NCBI RefSeq assembly: GCF_025989125.1
Contig: NZ_JAPDNR010000001.1
Span: 6,684,087 to 6,748,086 of the forward strand
Direction: 5' to 3'
Source of the DNA: Chitinophaga nivalis
Lineage (GTDB): Bacteria; Bacteroidota; Bacteroidia; Chitinophagales; Chitinophagaceae
DNA: 64,000 bases
Shown here: piece after piece, positions 25,083 to 34,785 of the stretch
How positions within the stretch are numbered: the stretch's first letter is position 1
Layout: the number at the start of each line of letters is the position of its first letter
Made by a program: the position numbers and the translations under genes
Notes under the pieces: model-generated
The model's input: only the letters and a program-made list of their open reading frames with translations
Database searches by the model: none
Told to the model about the DNA's origin: nothing

Positions 25083-25943
25083 ATGAACAAGGATACTTTA
25101 GTTTTTAACGCCTGCGACCAACAACGGGATGAAGCACACCTTTCCCTGCTTCGTTACTGTACCAAAACACCCGCGCCCAGAGCCAAAATAATGCTGCAAC
25201 AAAACCTGTTCAGCTTTTTGCTCGCCGGCGAAAAAACGGTGCATTATGCCGGTACACAGGTCACCATAAAACCGCACCAGTTTGTGCTGTTAGCCGCCGG
25301 CAATTGCCTCATGAGTGAAAAAACCGTGGCCGGCAACACCGATTACCGTAGTATTCTTTTTTTCTTCGACAATATACTGTTAGCTGATTTTTTCAACCGG
25401 CATGCGGCACTGTTGCAAAGCGCAAGCAAACAAGTCGCCGGGCACCCCTTCCTGTTATTTGAAAAAGACGACTTCCTCGTTAACTTCACCGCGTCGCTTG
25501 ACTGCATGCTTAGCGGAGGTAAACCGGTACATCACGACCTACAAAAAGTAAAACTGGAAGAACTGCTTTTATATATTGCCATACAATATCCCGGACAGAT
25601 ACAGCAGATCAGCCACCTGCGTACGGAAGCCAACGATGACCTCATCATTCGCCAGGCAGTAACCTCTCATATCAACAGCAATATCACAGTGGAAGAGTTG
25701 GCGTTCTTATGTAACATGAGTTTATCTTCCTTTAAACGCAGGTTCGCCCGTATTTATGGGAATAGTCCCAACAGGTGGCTATTGGAAAAAAGAATGGAAG
25801 GTGCGGCTAAAATGTTGCGCCAGGATAACCGCAAGGCCAGCGAAATCTATTATGAACTGGGTTATGAGAACCTGTCCAGTTTCATTCAATCCTTTAAACA
25901 GATTTATGGCATCACCCCTAAACAGTATCAATTATCAAATTGA
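25083..25943 (+). CDS. AraC-family transcriptional regulator
   Basis: About 286 residues from the ATG at 25083 (MNKDTLVFNACDQ); a start at 25047 would add 12 residues and overlap the promoter element. The C-terminal ~100 residues hold the two AraC HTHs (ITVEELAFLCNMSLSSFKRRF and ASEIYYELGYENLSSFIQSF, then YGITPKQY). The N-terminal half is the ligand/dimer domain found in ExsA-like Bacteroidota regulators. It lies upstream of a PEBP-family gene that has its own promoter; the target is not known. Confidence 0.87.
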   Translation: MNKDTLVFNACDQQRDEAHLSLLRYCTKTPAPRAKIMLQQNLFSFLLAGEKTVHYAGTQVTIKPHQFVLLAAGNCLMSEKTVAGNTDYRSILFFFDNILLADFFNRHAALLQSASKQVAGHPFLLFEKDDFLVNFTASLDCMLSGGKPVHHDLQKVKLEELLLYIAIQYPGQIQQISHLRTEANDDLIIRQAVTSHINSNITVEELAFLCNMSLSSFKRRFARIYGNSPNRWLLEKRMEGAAKMLRQDNRKASEIYYELGYENLSSFIQSFKQIYGITPKQYQLSN

Positions 25944-25978
25944 ACGTTTAGCCATACTTTCTGAACGGTTGCCTATTC

Positions 25979-26007
25979 TTTGCCGCCGGGCTTTGCTGCT
26001 ACCTTTG
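25979..26007 (+). promoter_or_regulatory. Promoter of the PEBP-family gene
   Basis: TTTG at 25979-25982 (-33) and TACCTTTG at 26000-26007 (-7), separated by 17 bp, match both halves of the Bacteroidota consensus. The ATG follows 32 bp later. Confidence 0.6.
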
Positions 26008-26038
26008 ATCTATCATTCAAACAAAAAAGAAAAAGATC

Positions 26039-26557
26039 ATGGCAACAGCAATCAGCAACACATCAGACAGTCATCAAACCTTTACATTAAAAAGCAACAC
26101 AATGGGCGGCCAGCTGCCCAACCAGCAATACGCCAACGGCATGGGGTTTAATGGCGAAAACCAATCACCCCAGCTATATTGGGAACATGCCCCAGAGGAA
26201 ACACAGGGCTTTGCCGTTACCATGTATGACCTGGACGCGCCCACCGGCAGTGGCTTCTGGCACTGGGTTGTTTTCAATATTCCGTCACACGTTCACGAGC
26301 TGGTTGCCGGATCGGGCGATCCGGGTAAAGATCTGCTGCCGGAAGGCGCCATACAAAGCCATACAGATGCCGGCACTCCCGGTTATATTGGCGCGGCTCC
26401 CAATGCCGGACCTGCACACCGTTATCTGATCACGGTACATGCCCTCAGCAAAACCCTTGCATTGGACAAAAATGCTACCCCCGCTTTCGTTGGTTTTAAC
26501 CTGCACTTTGCCACATTGGCTAAGGCATCACTGGTGGTTTATGCTCAGCAGTCATAA
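26039..26557 (+). CDS. YbhB/YbcL-type PEBP family protein
   Basis: A 172-residue phosphatidylethanolamine-binding-protein-like fold. The family signatures are visible: NQSPQLYWEHAPEETQGFAV, MYDLDAPTGSGFWHWVVFNIP, and PGYIGAAPNAGPAHRYLITVHAL. Bacterial members are small soluble proteins with a conserved anion pocket; no reaction is established. There is no signal peptide. A hairpin follows the stop. Confidence 0.88.
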   Translation: MATAISNTSDSHQTFTLKSNTMGGQLPNQQYANGMGFNGENQSPQLYWEHAPEETQGFAVTMYDLDAPTGSGFWHWVVFNIPSHVHELVAGSGDPGKDLLPEGAIQSHTDAGTPGYIGAAPNAGPAHRYLITVHALSKTLALDKNATPAFVGFNLHFATLAKASLVVYAQQS

Positions 26558-26564
26558 GCTCACT

Positions 26565-26603
26565 ATCCATTGCGCTGACGTTTTCAACATCGGCGCAATG
26601 GAT
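26565..26603 (+). terminator. Hairpin after the PEBP gene
   Basis: ATCCATTGCGC (26565-26575) pairs perfectly with GCGCAATGGAT (26593-26603). There is no T run, so it may attenuate or stabilise rather than terminate. Confidence 0.5.
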
Positions 26604-26636
26604 GATTGCGCCAACGCTTCTTCTAAAAAAAACCTG

Positions 26637-27017
26637 ATGAACAAGTTACCCGACCGTACTCCCGATGCCACCAACGTATGTCAGGATCCGGAGTACATTC
26701 TGCATACGCTCGCCAAACCATACGAGGCCCTGGGCTTCACACATCATTTCTATCTGGAAAATGGATTATTGGTTTGTAGCGATGATCCTGTAATTTTAAA
26801 CAAACCGGTGATCAGCATTCAGGGGCATCACTATCATCCGAAAGGACCAGGCCTGCCGCATGGTTTTTGTTTCTATGCACTTACTGTCATGGAGGCGGCT
26901 TTCTTTTTTAAAGGGATATTTTTATTACCACAAGGGGTTTTCACACGAACGGAAATCTCCGGGGATGTAGCCCATCAGTTACAGTTACATCATTGGTATC
27001 CACAGATATATAAATAA
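26637..27017 (+). CDS. Small protein of unknown function
   Basis: About 126 residues starting at MNKLPDRTPDATN. The open frame extends further upstream to 26439, but that part overlaps the PEBP gene and reads as an out-of-frame shadow, so I start at 26637 after the hairpin. It has TLAKPYEALGFTHHFYLENGLLVC near residue 20, reminiscent of the small Bacteroidota proteins labelled as phosphoribosylpyrophosphate-synthetase-like (YTHDF motif), but the likeness is weak. There is no signal peptide or catalytic motif. A good terminator follows, which supports it as a real last gene. Confidence 0.6.
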   Translation: MNKLPDRTPDATNVCQDPEYILHTLAKPYEALGFTHHFYLENGLLVCSDDPVILNKPVISIQGHHYHPKGPGLPHGFCFYALTVMEAAFFFKGIFLLPQGVFTRTEISGDVAHQLQLHHWYPQIYK

Positions 27018-27037
27018 GGGGATGAACATCTCCATCC

Positions 27038-27064
27038 AGCCGGATAAAATATCCGGCTCTTTTA
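27038..27064 (+). terminator. Intrinsic terminator
   Basis: AGCCGGATA (27038-27046) and TATCCGGCT (27050-27058) form a perfect 9-bp stem with a 3-nt loop followed by CTTTT. Confidence 0.8.
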
Positions 27065-27190
27065 CTGCTTATCAGTCGGGAACATCAGCTGCAGGTCCTC
27101 TATCTTCGCTCATGCCTATTATTTACAACTCCTTCCCTTCACGCCCTGTAAGGCGATTATTTGGCATCAACTATTTCACTATCAACCAGG

Positions 27191-27236
27191 GTGCTGATAT
27201 TTCAAAAAATGGCTCGATTCCCTAAAATATCAGCAC
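27191..27236 (-). terminator. Inverted repeat downstream of the DUF262 gene
   Basis: GTGCTGATATTT (27191-27202) and AAATATCAGCAC (27225-27236) are perfect inverted copies, 35 bp past the minus-strand DUF262 stop. There is a run of six A within the loop on the plus strand, but no T run after the stem on the minus strand. It could be a transcript end or the edge of an inserted block. Confidence 0.4.
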
Positions 27237-27270
27237 TTCAAATAACATCAGTCTTATTTCAAAGCACCAT

Positions 27271-29601
27271 CTACACGACTTCCTTCATACTATGATTAGT
27301 AGGTACCCATGTTTCCTGAATTGCTTTTTCAACTTTTTCTACCGATTCAGACATTTTTAACATTGAAAACACCTTACTGATTTTAAGCTGTACGGCCGCG
27401 CGCGATTCTTTTACAAATTCAATCGGAATACCTTTTAATATCACCCATAACAAGTAAAAATTCATGGACATTCTCACCGTACCAGTATGAAGCATGGTAT
27501 CTAACCGCCTGTTACTTACCGCTCCTGTCGTCTTGCCATTGGAACTGGCAATAAGTAGTTTAACCTTTTCGACAAAATCCAACTCAAAATCATTGAGCGC
27601 CAATAAAAATTCAGCTTTAGAGGTGAAGTCCTCCAATATCTGTGTAACAGAAGCTTTATTTTTAAGTTTGAGAACTATAGAGAACGGTGATCTTCTCAAA
27701 GACAATACGTTTTTCAAACTTTCCATACCGGCACTCTCCTTTAACATAAAATGTAGATAACACAGACATGTGACAAGCTCTTCATTGAGCATTCTTTTAT
27801 CATCTTTTCTTAAATATAACCAACTATTTCTTTGGCAAACACCCTTGACGGAACTAATAATTTCATTATCCACATAAGCATTCCAGAATTCAAAAGTGTG
27901 CTCTTTTATAGGAAACGGTTTATGATTAAGCCTTTTGAACAATTCTTCCGGAACAAACCCTTTATTATTTTCCTCCTTCATCTCTATAATTTCCAAATCA
28001 TAGTTTTTAATGCACAATTGTTCTTCTTCTGATAGTGCTTTAAATTTACTGCCATGTAAATCCGTTAACAAACCGCCATTTAGGTTTAGAGAAAAACCAT
28101 CTTTTTTAGATGCTACCATCTTCCCGGTTTCATTGCAATACCGTTCTCCTAAAAACCCAATAATCGCCAGCAACCGTTGTTGTCCATCTATTACTTCGGC
28201 AACGCCATCTTCTTTTACATAAATATACAGTGGGTGTAGTTTTATTCCCAACAACATACTTTCAATTAATGAAGAAGCTTTTACTACATTCATTACCTCG
28301 TCGCGCTGATAGGTCGGTCTAAGATTAAATTTCTTCCTTTTCATTCTATCCAGTACATCGCTCACCGAACAGGATGTAGGTAATGTCTTGGAGAAAAATT
28401 CCTCTTCACCCGCCATTGTAAATCGTTGCTCCATATACTTATCCATCTTTTCTTTATGAGCGATTAAAAACGCTTCATCGCTCTTTAAATATCTTACAAA
28501 TGAAGCATTCAGTTGAGAAGTAAAAAAAGTAGCCATCAAATTATATCGCTTAGTAATCTGTGACACATGACTATGCTTTTCAACGGGGTAATACAGTATT
28601 TGTTTGGCAATATGATTCACCAGTCTTTCTTTAAAGGTCTCCCGATTTATTTCCTGAAACTTTACCCCCTCCATCTCACACACCGATAATGCCCAATATA
28701 AACATTCGTACACCACCCCCTTCGCAGGTATACCTTCCTTATCCAACCGGGTCTTAATTGCTGTTAAATAATTACATTTCTCCTTAAAACTTTTAAAGAC
28801 AAGACACACATTCTCCAATCCTCCATCATTTATCGTATTATAGGAAAGGTAATCGTAATATTTATTTACGACTTCCTCCCGTTCACTTATAAATTTATTC
28901 ATAGGAATATGATGCAACACCAGGGTTTGTCGGATATGCTGCATTAACGTTTCTAAATTTTTGCTCCTATGGTCAAACAGGTCCATTACCTCATGATACA
29001 GCTCCTTATTTTTTTCAAATTGCCCTTTAAAGTAAATGTTAATCTCATCCTGAATATATTGTGCTTTAAACACCTCTTCCTTTTTGAGCGGCATAATGCC
29101 CTGATTATATCTCTTAAAAATCTCCCGCTTTATCATCTCCTCCTCACCGGCATGTAAATGTGCCTCACCGGCAGCGGCGATAAATATTAACCGCAGCTGC
29201 GTATTTAATATCCGTTCTTTTAATTTATCGTCCAGCTGGGAGAATTTCTTCCCAGCCAGATTCCATAATTTATCCAATCCATGTGGCTTCAGAGAAAATC
29301 CATTCTTAATAAACCTATGAATCGTTTCACATCGTTGTCTACCATCTATTACTTCCCAGTTTTTCCCTTTTACAAAGATCACAATTGGGGGAATTTCTCC
29401 ATGGAGCAAAATAGTTTCAATAAAATAGGTGGCTTTCACTTCGGTCCACACATATTTACGCTGATAAGGCGGCTCATAGTTTAAAAAATGGGACTGTTCA
29501 TTATTTATCTGAAAAACGGATCGTATAGCCCTTAAACTATTTTTTATAAAAATAGCCCGGAACAGTTCACGCAAATCCCTTGTAATTAAAACGGTATTCA
29601 T
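27271..29601 (-). CDS. Protein with two DUF262 (ParB/GmrS-like) domains
   Basis: A 776-residue protein with two copies of the DUF262 N-terminal signature. The first has YQRKYVW near residue 46, IPPIVIFVKG and VIDGRQRCETIHRFI near 85. The second has YQRDEVM near residue 430 and VIDGQQRLLAIIGFL near 473. DUF262 is a ParB-like NTPase/DNase-type fold found in GmrSD-type modification-dependent restriction enzymes and other defence proteins, with DGQQR in the active site. The usual C-terminal DUF1524 HNH nuclease (H-x-P) is not visible in either half, so this is a tandem duplication with no evident HNH. It is AT-rich compared with flanking genes. It lies 100 bp downstream of a sigma-factor-like gene on the same strand and is likely co-transcribed. 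A defence role is inference. Confidence 0.75.
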   Translation of the reverse strand: MNTVLITRDLRELFRAIFIKNSLRAIRSVFQINNEQSHFLNYEPPYQRKYVWTEVKATYFIETILLHGEIPPIVIFVKGKNWEVIDGRQRCETIHRFIKNGFSLKPHGLDKLWNLAGKKFSQLDDKLKERILNTQLRLIFIAAAGEAHLHAGEEEMIKREIFKRYNQGIMPLKKEEVFKAQYIQDEINIYFKGQFEKNKELYHEVMDLFDHRSKNLETLMQHIRQTLVLHHIPMNKFISEREEVVNKYYDYLSYNTINDGGLENVCLVFKSFKEKCNYLTAIKTRLDKEGIPAKGVVYECLYWALSVCEMEGVKFQEINRETFKERLVNHIAKQILYYPVEKHSHVSQITKRYNLMATFFTSQLNASFVRYLKSDEAFLIAHKEKMDKYMEQRFTMAGEEEFFSKTLPTSCSVSDVLDRMKRKKFNLRPTYQRDEVMNVVKASSLIESMLLGIKLHPLYIYVKEDGVAEVIDGQQRLLAIIGFLGERYCNETGKMVASKKDGFSLNLNGGLLTDLHGSKFKALSEEEQLCIKNYDLEIIEMKEENNKGFVPEELFKRLNHKPFPIKEHTFEFWNAYVDNEIISSVKGVCQRNSWLYLRKDDKRMLNEELVTCLCYLHFMLKESAGMESLKNVLSLRRSPFSIVLKLKNKASVTQILEDFTSKAEFLLALNDFELDFVEKVKLLIASSNGKTTGAVSNRRLDTMLHTGTVRMSMNFYLLWVILKGIPIEFVKESRAAVQLKISKVFSMLKMSESVEKVEKAIQETWVPTNHSMKEVV

Positions 29602-29701
29602 ATTTAAATATTTTTAAAAGAATTAAATCAATTATCATTATCCTCCGGAGTACCTCCTTATAGCCACTTTACACAAATAAAATCCCACAGCAGGAAATCT
29701 A

Positions 29702-30541
29702 TCAACTTCTTCGGTGCATCTTTCCTTTGGCATTCTTCGCCCTATTAATCTTCCTCATTATAAGTAAATGCATTTTTACCACGTCCCATTTGTTTAAATT
29801 CATCTCAATACTAATTTGAGTAAAGTCATACTTTTTCTCATAACGAAGTTTGAACAGCTCAATCTGTAATGGGCTAAGGTATACAGCATAGTCCCTTACT
29901 GATAGCATGGGGGTGTTTTCGATAGCGCCGGCCACATTTTTCAACCGATCCACTATCGGCTTCAATGTTCGGCCTATCCTTTTCTGTTCCCTCCCGACAT
30001 CTTTACATGGCTGCCCTATACGTGCCGCAATGTCTTCTACACGGTAGCCTTGCAATTGTAAGGATGCTATCATTTTTTCATTTGGAGGCAGATAAGCAAT
30101 AGCTTTTTCCAGTTGCTGTCTTTGCTCTTCTTCGCGCAGCATTGCTCCCTGCAGACAATCCTCCTGCCAAGGATCACTGATAGCCAGTACAATACCGTTA
30201 TCCTCATAAAAGTCCAACGGTATTAGTTTCTGCATTCGCTTAGTATTGGCGCTGTTGAGATACGAGTAACAATTCCACTTAACGCGTTGGCGGATGTAAC
30301 CTCTAACATGCTCAATATTCTCCATAATTTCCCGACGTTCCCAAATCAGCAGAAAGGCATCCTGAACAATCGATTCAATTTCAAATTCATCCGAAATTAT
30401 CCTACGGGCAAAATTAAAGACAGGCCTATATAGCATTCTCCAAATGTGAGAAAACCCTTCCTGACAACCTTGTTTGAAGAGCTGAAAATATTTCTCGGAA
30501 GACCCTTCATACAATAGCGATTGAGCATTCATAGCTGACAT
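29702..30541 (-). CDS. Sigma-70-like protein with an extra C-terminal HTH
   Basis: A 279-residue ECF-type sigma-like protein. Region 2 lies at about 22-95 (FNFARRIISDEFEIESIVQD, then AFLLIWERR). Region 4 lies at about 143-190 (AIAYLPPNEKMIASLQLQGY, VEDIAARIGQPCKDVGREQK). After a linker a further ~50 residues look like a second region-4 HTH (LSPLQIELFKLRYEKKYDFT, ISIEMNLNKWDVVK). Normal ECF sigma factors stop after one region 4 and have ~180-200 residues. No anti-sigma gene is adjacent; instead the next gene downstream is the double-DUF262 protein. It may direct transcription of that gene or may be a DNA-binding partner. The start could also be the Met at codon 3. Confidence 0.7.
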   Translation of the reverse strand: MSAMNAQSLLYEGSSEKYFQLFKQGCQEGFSHIWRMLYRPVFNFARRIISDEFEIESIVQDAFLLIWERREIMENIEHVRGYIRQRVKWNCYSYLNSANTKRMQKLIPLDFYEDNGIVLAISDPWQEDCLQGAMLREEEQRQQLEKAIAYLPPNEKMIASLQLQGYRVEDIAARIGQPCKDVGREQKRIGRTLKPIVDRLKNVAGAIENTPMLSVRDYAVYLSPLQIELFKLRYEKKYDFTQISIEMNLNKWDVVKMHLLIMRKINRAKNAKGKMHRRS

Positions 30542-31569
30542 ATTTTCTATTAAAATAATGGTGATTTTTTCAAGACCTCGCTGTGAAATAAAAACACATC
30601 ATCTCTACACAACTTTGCATAGCACTTCACAAGTATTCCCGCTATCAGTATTTAATTTCAGTAACCGCACAAGCATACGCTGTCTATAACAAAAAAATTG
30701 GTATCATGCTAAATAGGCATATACTTTATTAACATCTCGCTATTATCCAGCATATCATGCCACTTCTTTCAATAAGATTCAGGTCAGCGGATCCCGTCCG
30801 TTTATCAAACCAGCCGGGAAAATATTGACATAGCATACTTACACGGATCACATCACTAAACTAAGTCTGCAAAAACAGGCGGTGTCTTCCTGTTATAAAA
30901 GGGTTAAATGTTTTATCTGATTTCCCTAATTTCACTAGATACAGGTATCTAAAGAAGTACTCTTTAGTTGCAGCATAAAACATCATACATTAAATCTTTA
31001 CAATAAGATTCAATTTGAGTGCTAATTAATTCCTTTTTAAAAGGCATCTGTTAATTCAATGTGAAAATGTATTAATTCTTGAAAAAAAATCTCCCATACT
31101 TCAACACGACCTCCTACTATACAATACAGACAAGCATTTTCCATTATTATTACATCTTTACCAGAATAATTGAAAGTAAATGCAACAGCTGTATAACACC
31201 TGGTAATTATCTAGTTCAACAACTGACAACAAGGTTGAATACTGGTTATTCCCATGAATAAGCCACTACACCAACCATCAGTTCCTACAAGCTGCTTTAT
31301 ATAAATCCTGCATAATTTATTTCAATAGTTCCCGGTCACCAGTTAATGTAAAGAACGATAGCAAAATCCTGATCATTAAAATATCCACCTACATTCCAGG
31401 TGACAGTATACTCATAGATATCATAGGGGTATCTATCGATAATAATCAGCTGGACATAGAAATATTCATCTGATAATTCCCTTAAAATAATCTGCTAAAC
31501 ATTGATCAAACAATACTCGCAACAGTAGCAGTTGATAACATTTTGCAGGTCCTCATTCTGAAAAAAGAT
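30542..31569. other. 1-kb AT-rich region without a called gene
   Basis: Low-GC sequence between the sigma-like gene and the UbiA gene. Plus-strand frame about 31258-31473 reads like protein near its end (KILIIKISTYIPGDSILID) and stops at TGA, but has no ATG, GTG or TTG start. It may be the remnant of a lost gene. The frames at 31079-31261 and 31543-32121 do not look real. No tRNA or repeat was seen. Confidence 0.4.
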
Positions 31570-32508
31570 TTAAATAATACAAATCAGCGGGATGGTTACA
31601 ATAAACAGATAGACAAACAGGTGATAGGTTTTATCATCATCGCGGGGCGTTTTATAGAGATGCAGGCGCACAGCCACCCACCAGTGCCAAAGCGTTTCTA
31701 TGATGAGAATAATGATCACCGGTTTGTTGAAAAACAGGCGTGTCAGATCAATCTGCGTAAGAATAGCGCAGCAGTAAATCAGCGGGGAAACAATCAGGAA
31801 ATAAATGCTCAACATAATACGCGCCATGCGGTCGCCTATTTCCAGGGGCAGGGTTTTCCGTTCCATTACTTTATCCCCTTCCTGATCACGCATATCCTGC
31901 AGGGGCAATCCAAATCCGGCCCAAACGCTCAGCACAATAATGAAGGACCAGACATTAGGTTGCAGCCGGTCTACAATTTCCCATTCAGCTGCCAGCAGGG
32001 TAATGGTACCCAGGCTAATACACACCAGGTTCTTCGTAATCCAATGCCGGCTGCAGCCCCATCTGCACAACAGCAGTGTAATGAACTGCCAGGCCAACGC
32101 CAGCCAGAACAGGTGCAGTAAAACGGCTATGATATCGAAGAGGATATTATAAATAATGAGTCTTTTGCCCGCCATACTGGCGCTGATCAATCCTGTTACC
32201 AGGGGCCGGTCAGGTTTATTGATACGGTCTTCATCTACGGAGTTAATTTGATTGGCAACACAAAAAGTTAAGATGTAGAAAAGGGTATACCCTATTGAAA
32301 ACAACAAGAGTAGGGGCAATTCGTTAATAGGTTTTTTGCAGTAAATCCAGGCGGTAAAGAAGGTAACAAAACAAGGGATTACCGTATCCCATATATCATT
32401 CTTAATAAACCGCCAGATCAGCAATAATTCCCTGCAGATTGCCTTAGATACCGGTTCAATGTCAATGTGCGCTGCTCGCATTTGTAGCTGAGGGAAAAAG
32501 AAATCCAC
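31570..32508 (-). CDS. UbiA-family prenyltransferase
   Basis: A 312-residue integral membrane protein with about 8-9 hydrophobic helices. Both aspartate-rich motifs of the UbiA superfamily are present: NQINSVDEDRINKPDRPL (N-x3-D-x3-D like) and DMRDQEGDK. These enzymes transfer a prenyl group from a diphosphate to an aromatic or other acceptor at the membrane. It is not next to quinone or heme genes, so the acceptor is open. It follows a hybrid histidine kinase by 111 bp on the same strand. Confidence 0.85.
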   Translation of the reverse strand: MDFFFPQLQMRAAHIDIEPVSKAICRELLLIWRFIKNDIWDTVIPCFVTFFTAWIYCKKPINELPLLLLFSIGYTLFYILTFCVANQINSVDEDRINKPDRPLVTGLISASMAGKRLIIYNILFDIIAVLLHLFWLALAWQFITLLLCRWGCSRHWITKNLVCISLGTITLLAAEWEIVDRLQPNVWSFIIVLSVWAGFGLPLQDMRDQEGDKVMERKTLPLEIGDRMARIMLSIYFLIVSPLIYCCAILTQIDLTRLFFNKPVIIILIIETLWHWWVAVRLHLYKTPRDDDKTYHLFVYLFIVTIPLICII

Positions 32509-32619
32509 ATCTTAGCTAAAATTAACAAATGCTGCTGCGATGATATCACATGGACATGACGGATCAGGCCACTTCCTGGGCGGGACTGCGGCAATATTAT
32601 CAGCTGGTGCGATAATGGC

Positions 32620-34395
32620 TCAGGACACTTCCGGAATCTCCCGGGCGGGCAGATGCCGGAGCAGTAAATCTTCCAGGTCGTTAAAATCGTATGGTTTTAC
32701 CAAACAATCGGTAGCCCCGCTCTCCAGCAAGGTCCCAATTTTATTGATCAACAATCCTTCATTGTCTATTTCCAATGTATCGCCGGTCACTACAATTACC
32801 GGCAGATCCTTATAGGCGGCAATACCGCGCAGATACCGCAACAGGGCGGTCCCGTCAATTCCCGGCATAACAGAGTCTGTGATAACCAGGTCGGGCTTTT
32901 CCGTCAGGATGAGGTTAATACCTTCTCTCCCGTTCTCTGCAGTGAGAATGGTAGCCCCCCTGGAGACCAGCGGTAATTTGAGTACCTGCAGGGAGATATA
33001 ATTGTCATCAATGAGCAGGATTTTATAACCAGCCAAAGGCAATGCCGTACGCTGCGCACCTCCCATCCCTTTATCCGTGACAACTGCTTTGCTAATCTGT
33101 AGCGGAATGAAGAAGGTAAACTCCGTATTTCCTTTCGCACATTTAACAGAAATACGGCCATTCAGGCCTTCCACCAGGTGTTTGGTAATGACCAGCCCCA
33201 ACCCTGTACTGTTGACGCCACGCTGCGCCTCGAAGCTCCGGAATAGCTGCTGCATTCTTCTCGCAGAGATAACTCCCTCATTGGTCACACTGAAAAACAG
33301 GTTCCTGTCCTGGGTGTATACCTGCACCTGGATAACACTTTTTTTGCCGGCAAATTTTACGGCATTGCTACATAGATTATTGATAATTTTCGTCAGGGCT
33401 ACTTTTTCCACAACGATGGCTTCCGGCAGTTGCTCCTGAAAATCCACCTCTATTTCGATTTCGCGGATACGGGCCACATATTGATGGGGAAATATACACG
33501 ACTCTACAAACTGTTTTAAGATCACCGGCTCATACACGGGCATATCTGTTTTACCCGCTTCCAGTTTGGAAAGATCCAACACATTATTAATAATCTGGGT
33601 ACCTTGTAAGCTGGCTGCATAGAGATAGTTCACTGCCTTCGCCGTTTCCGGGTCCTTAATTTCTTCTACAGATGCCTGCAGGATCTGGCTGATAGAAAAC
33701 ACCACACCCAGCGGGGTACGCAATTCGTGGCTGGTTTCCCGCAGGTAGATGCTCTTGGCAATATTCGCCTGTTCTACCTGCCGCAATAACTGTTTATTCT
33801 CCAGGATGAACTGATCATTTTTTTGTATGATCAGCCAGGTGACAAACATCATCAGTACCAACATGCCAATCCAGCAGGTAACCCGTACGGTTGCTTCTGT
33901 CTGGAGCGACATGGGAATTGGTTTTACCAGTCCCCAGTGGTTATTGGCAGTAATAATGATAAAGAGTGCGATGGCCGTGAAAATACAAATCATCCGCACC
34001 ATCTTTTGTTTATACACGAGAAAAGAAGCGCCGATAATAAACGTCAGTAAAAATGCCGTGACCAGTTCTGCCGGCATAGCTCTGCCTAAAAGACCACTGA
34101 AAAAGATGGCAAAAAACACGTGAATGACCAGCGTGGCGATATTAGCCAGGAAGTGTTTTTTCATTTTGTTTAACACGATGATGCCCATCAGCAAAACACT
34201 TTCTGTACATACACTGATCAATAATAACCTGGACCCGCAAAGCGAATAAAGATACAATCCTATGCCCAATACACTGATAGCAGCCAGTAAGGCCAATACA
34301 TTCATCACTATCACAGGTCGCTTTTCTGAATCCAATTCCAGCTCTTCTGAACCGGCATACAATAATCTGGTCAACGCGGACTTGAGAGGGTTCAT
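32620..34395 (-). CDS. Hybrid sensor histidine kinase / response regulator
   Basis: A 591-residue membrane-bound hybrid kinase. Residues about 30-190 contain six hydrophobic segments without a large periplasmic sensor domain. The phospho-acceptor His is in RETSHELRTPLG near residue 223. An HATPase domain follows, with NLCSNAVKFA (N box) and STGLGLVITKHLVEGLNG (G boxes). The C-terminal receiver domain (about 455-580) has LIDDN, the phospho-Asp in VITDSVMPG near residue 507, and the Lys in CLVKPYDF. No DNA-binding domain is attached and no separate response regulator is nearby. It may be co-transcribed with the UbiA gene. Confidence 0.9.
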   Translation of the reverse strand: MNPLKSALTRLLYAGSEELELDSEKRPVIVMNVLALLAAISVLGIGLYLYSLCGSRLLLISVCTESVLLMGIIVLNKMKKHFLANIATLVIHVFFAIFFSGLLGRAMPAELVTAFLLTFIIGASFLVYKQKMVRMICIFTAIALFIIITANNHWGLVKPIPMSLQTEATVRVTCWIGMLVLMMFVTWLIIQKNDQFILENKQLLRQVEQANIAKSIYLRETSHELRTPLGVVFSISQILQASVEEIKDPETAKAVNYLYAASLQGTQIINNVLDLSKLEAGKTDMPVYEPVILKQFVESCIFPHQYVARIREIEIEVDFQEQLPEAIVVEKVALTKIINNLCSNAVKFAGKKSVIQVQVYTQDRNLFFSVTNEGVISARRMQQLFRSFEAQRGVNSTGLGLVITKHLVEGLNGRISVKCAKGNTEFTFFIPLQISKAVVTDKGMGGAQRTALPLAGYKILLIDDNYISLQVLKLPLVSRGATILTAENGREGINLILTEKPDLVITDSVMPGIDGTALLRYLRGIAAYKDLPVIVVTGDTLEIDNEGLLINKIGTLLESGATDCLVKPYDFNDLEDLLLRHLPAREIPEVS

Positions 34396-34785
34396 TTTAG
34401 TAAGATTCGATTATAAACAAATTGTAGGTACGCTGTTAATTTAATCTGAATGAATCAGAAAAGTGTTAACCAAATGTAAATGGTCCTATTTGCTTTGGCT
34501 TTTCTGCGATCTCTCTCTCCACTCCTTTCCTGAAAATGTCGTTCAGGGTAACTTTACCCCTCACCGACTCCTTTTCCGGCAGGTTTAAGCAGCCCCCTAC
34601 CGGTGGAGATCCAGCCACCACCTACCTCCTGGAACAAAAAAAATACAGCAAGTAATAAATTCAACCTTTTTCCTTTACGGGAATGATCTCGTTTATTACT
34701 TACTGCATCTTCAATTTCCTATCCCTTATATATCCATATGTTCAGTATTTATCTCCGCCTCATCTATACAGCCAACAACCCCCAT
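34396..34785. other. Intergenic region between kinase and DNRLRE protein
   Basis: About 390 bp holding the kinase promoter region (reading leftwards) and the 3' end of the secreted protein gene. No gene or clear terminator was found. Confidence 0.35.
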
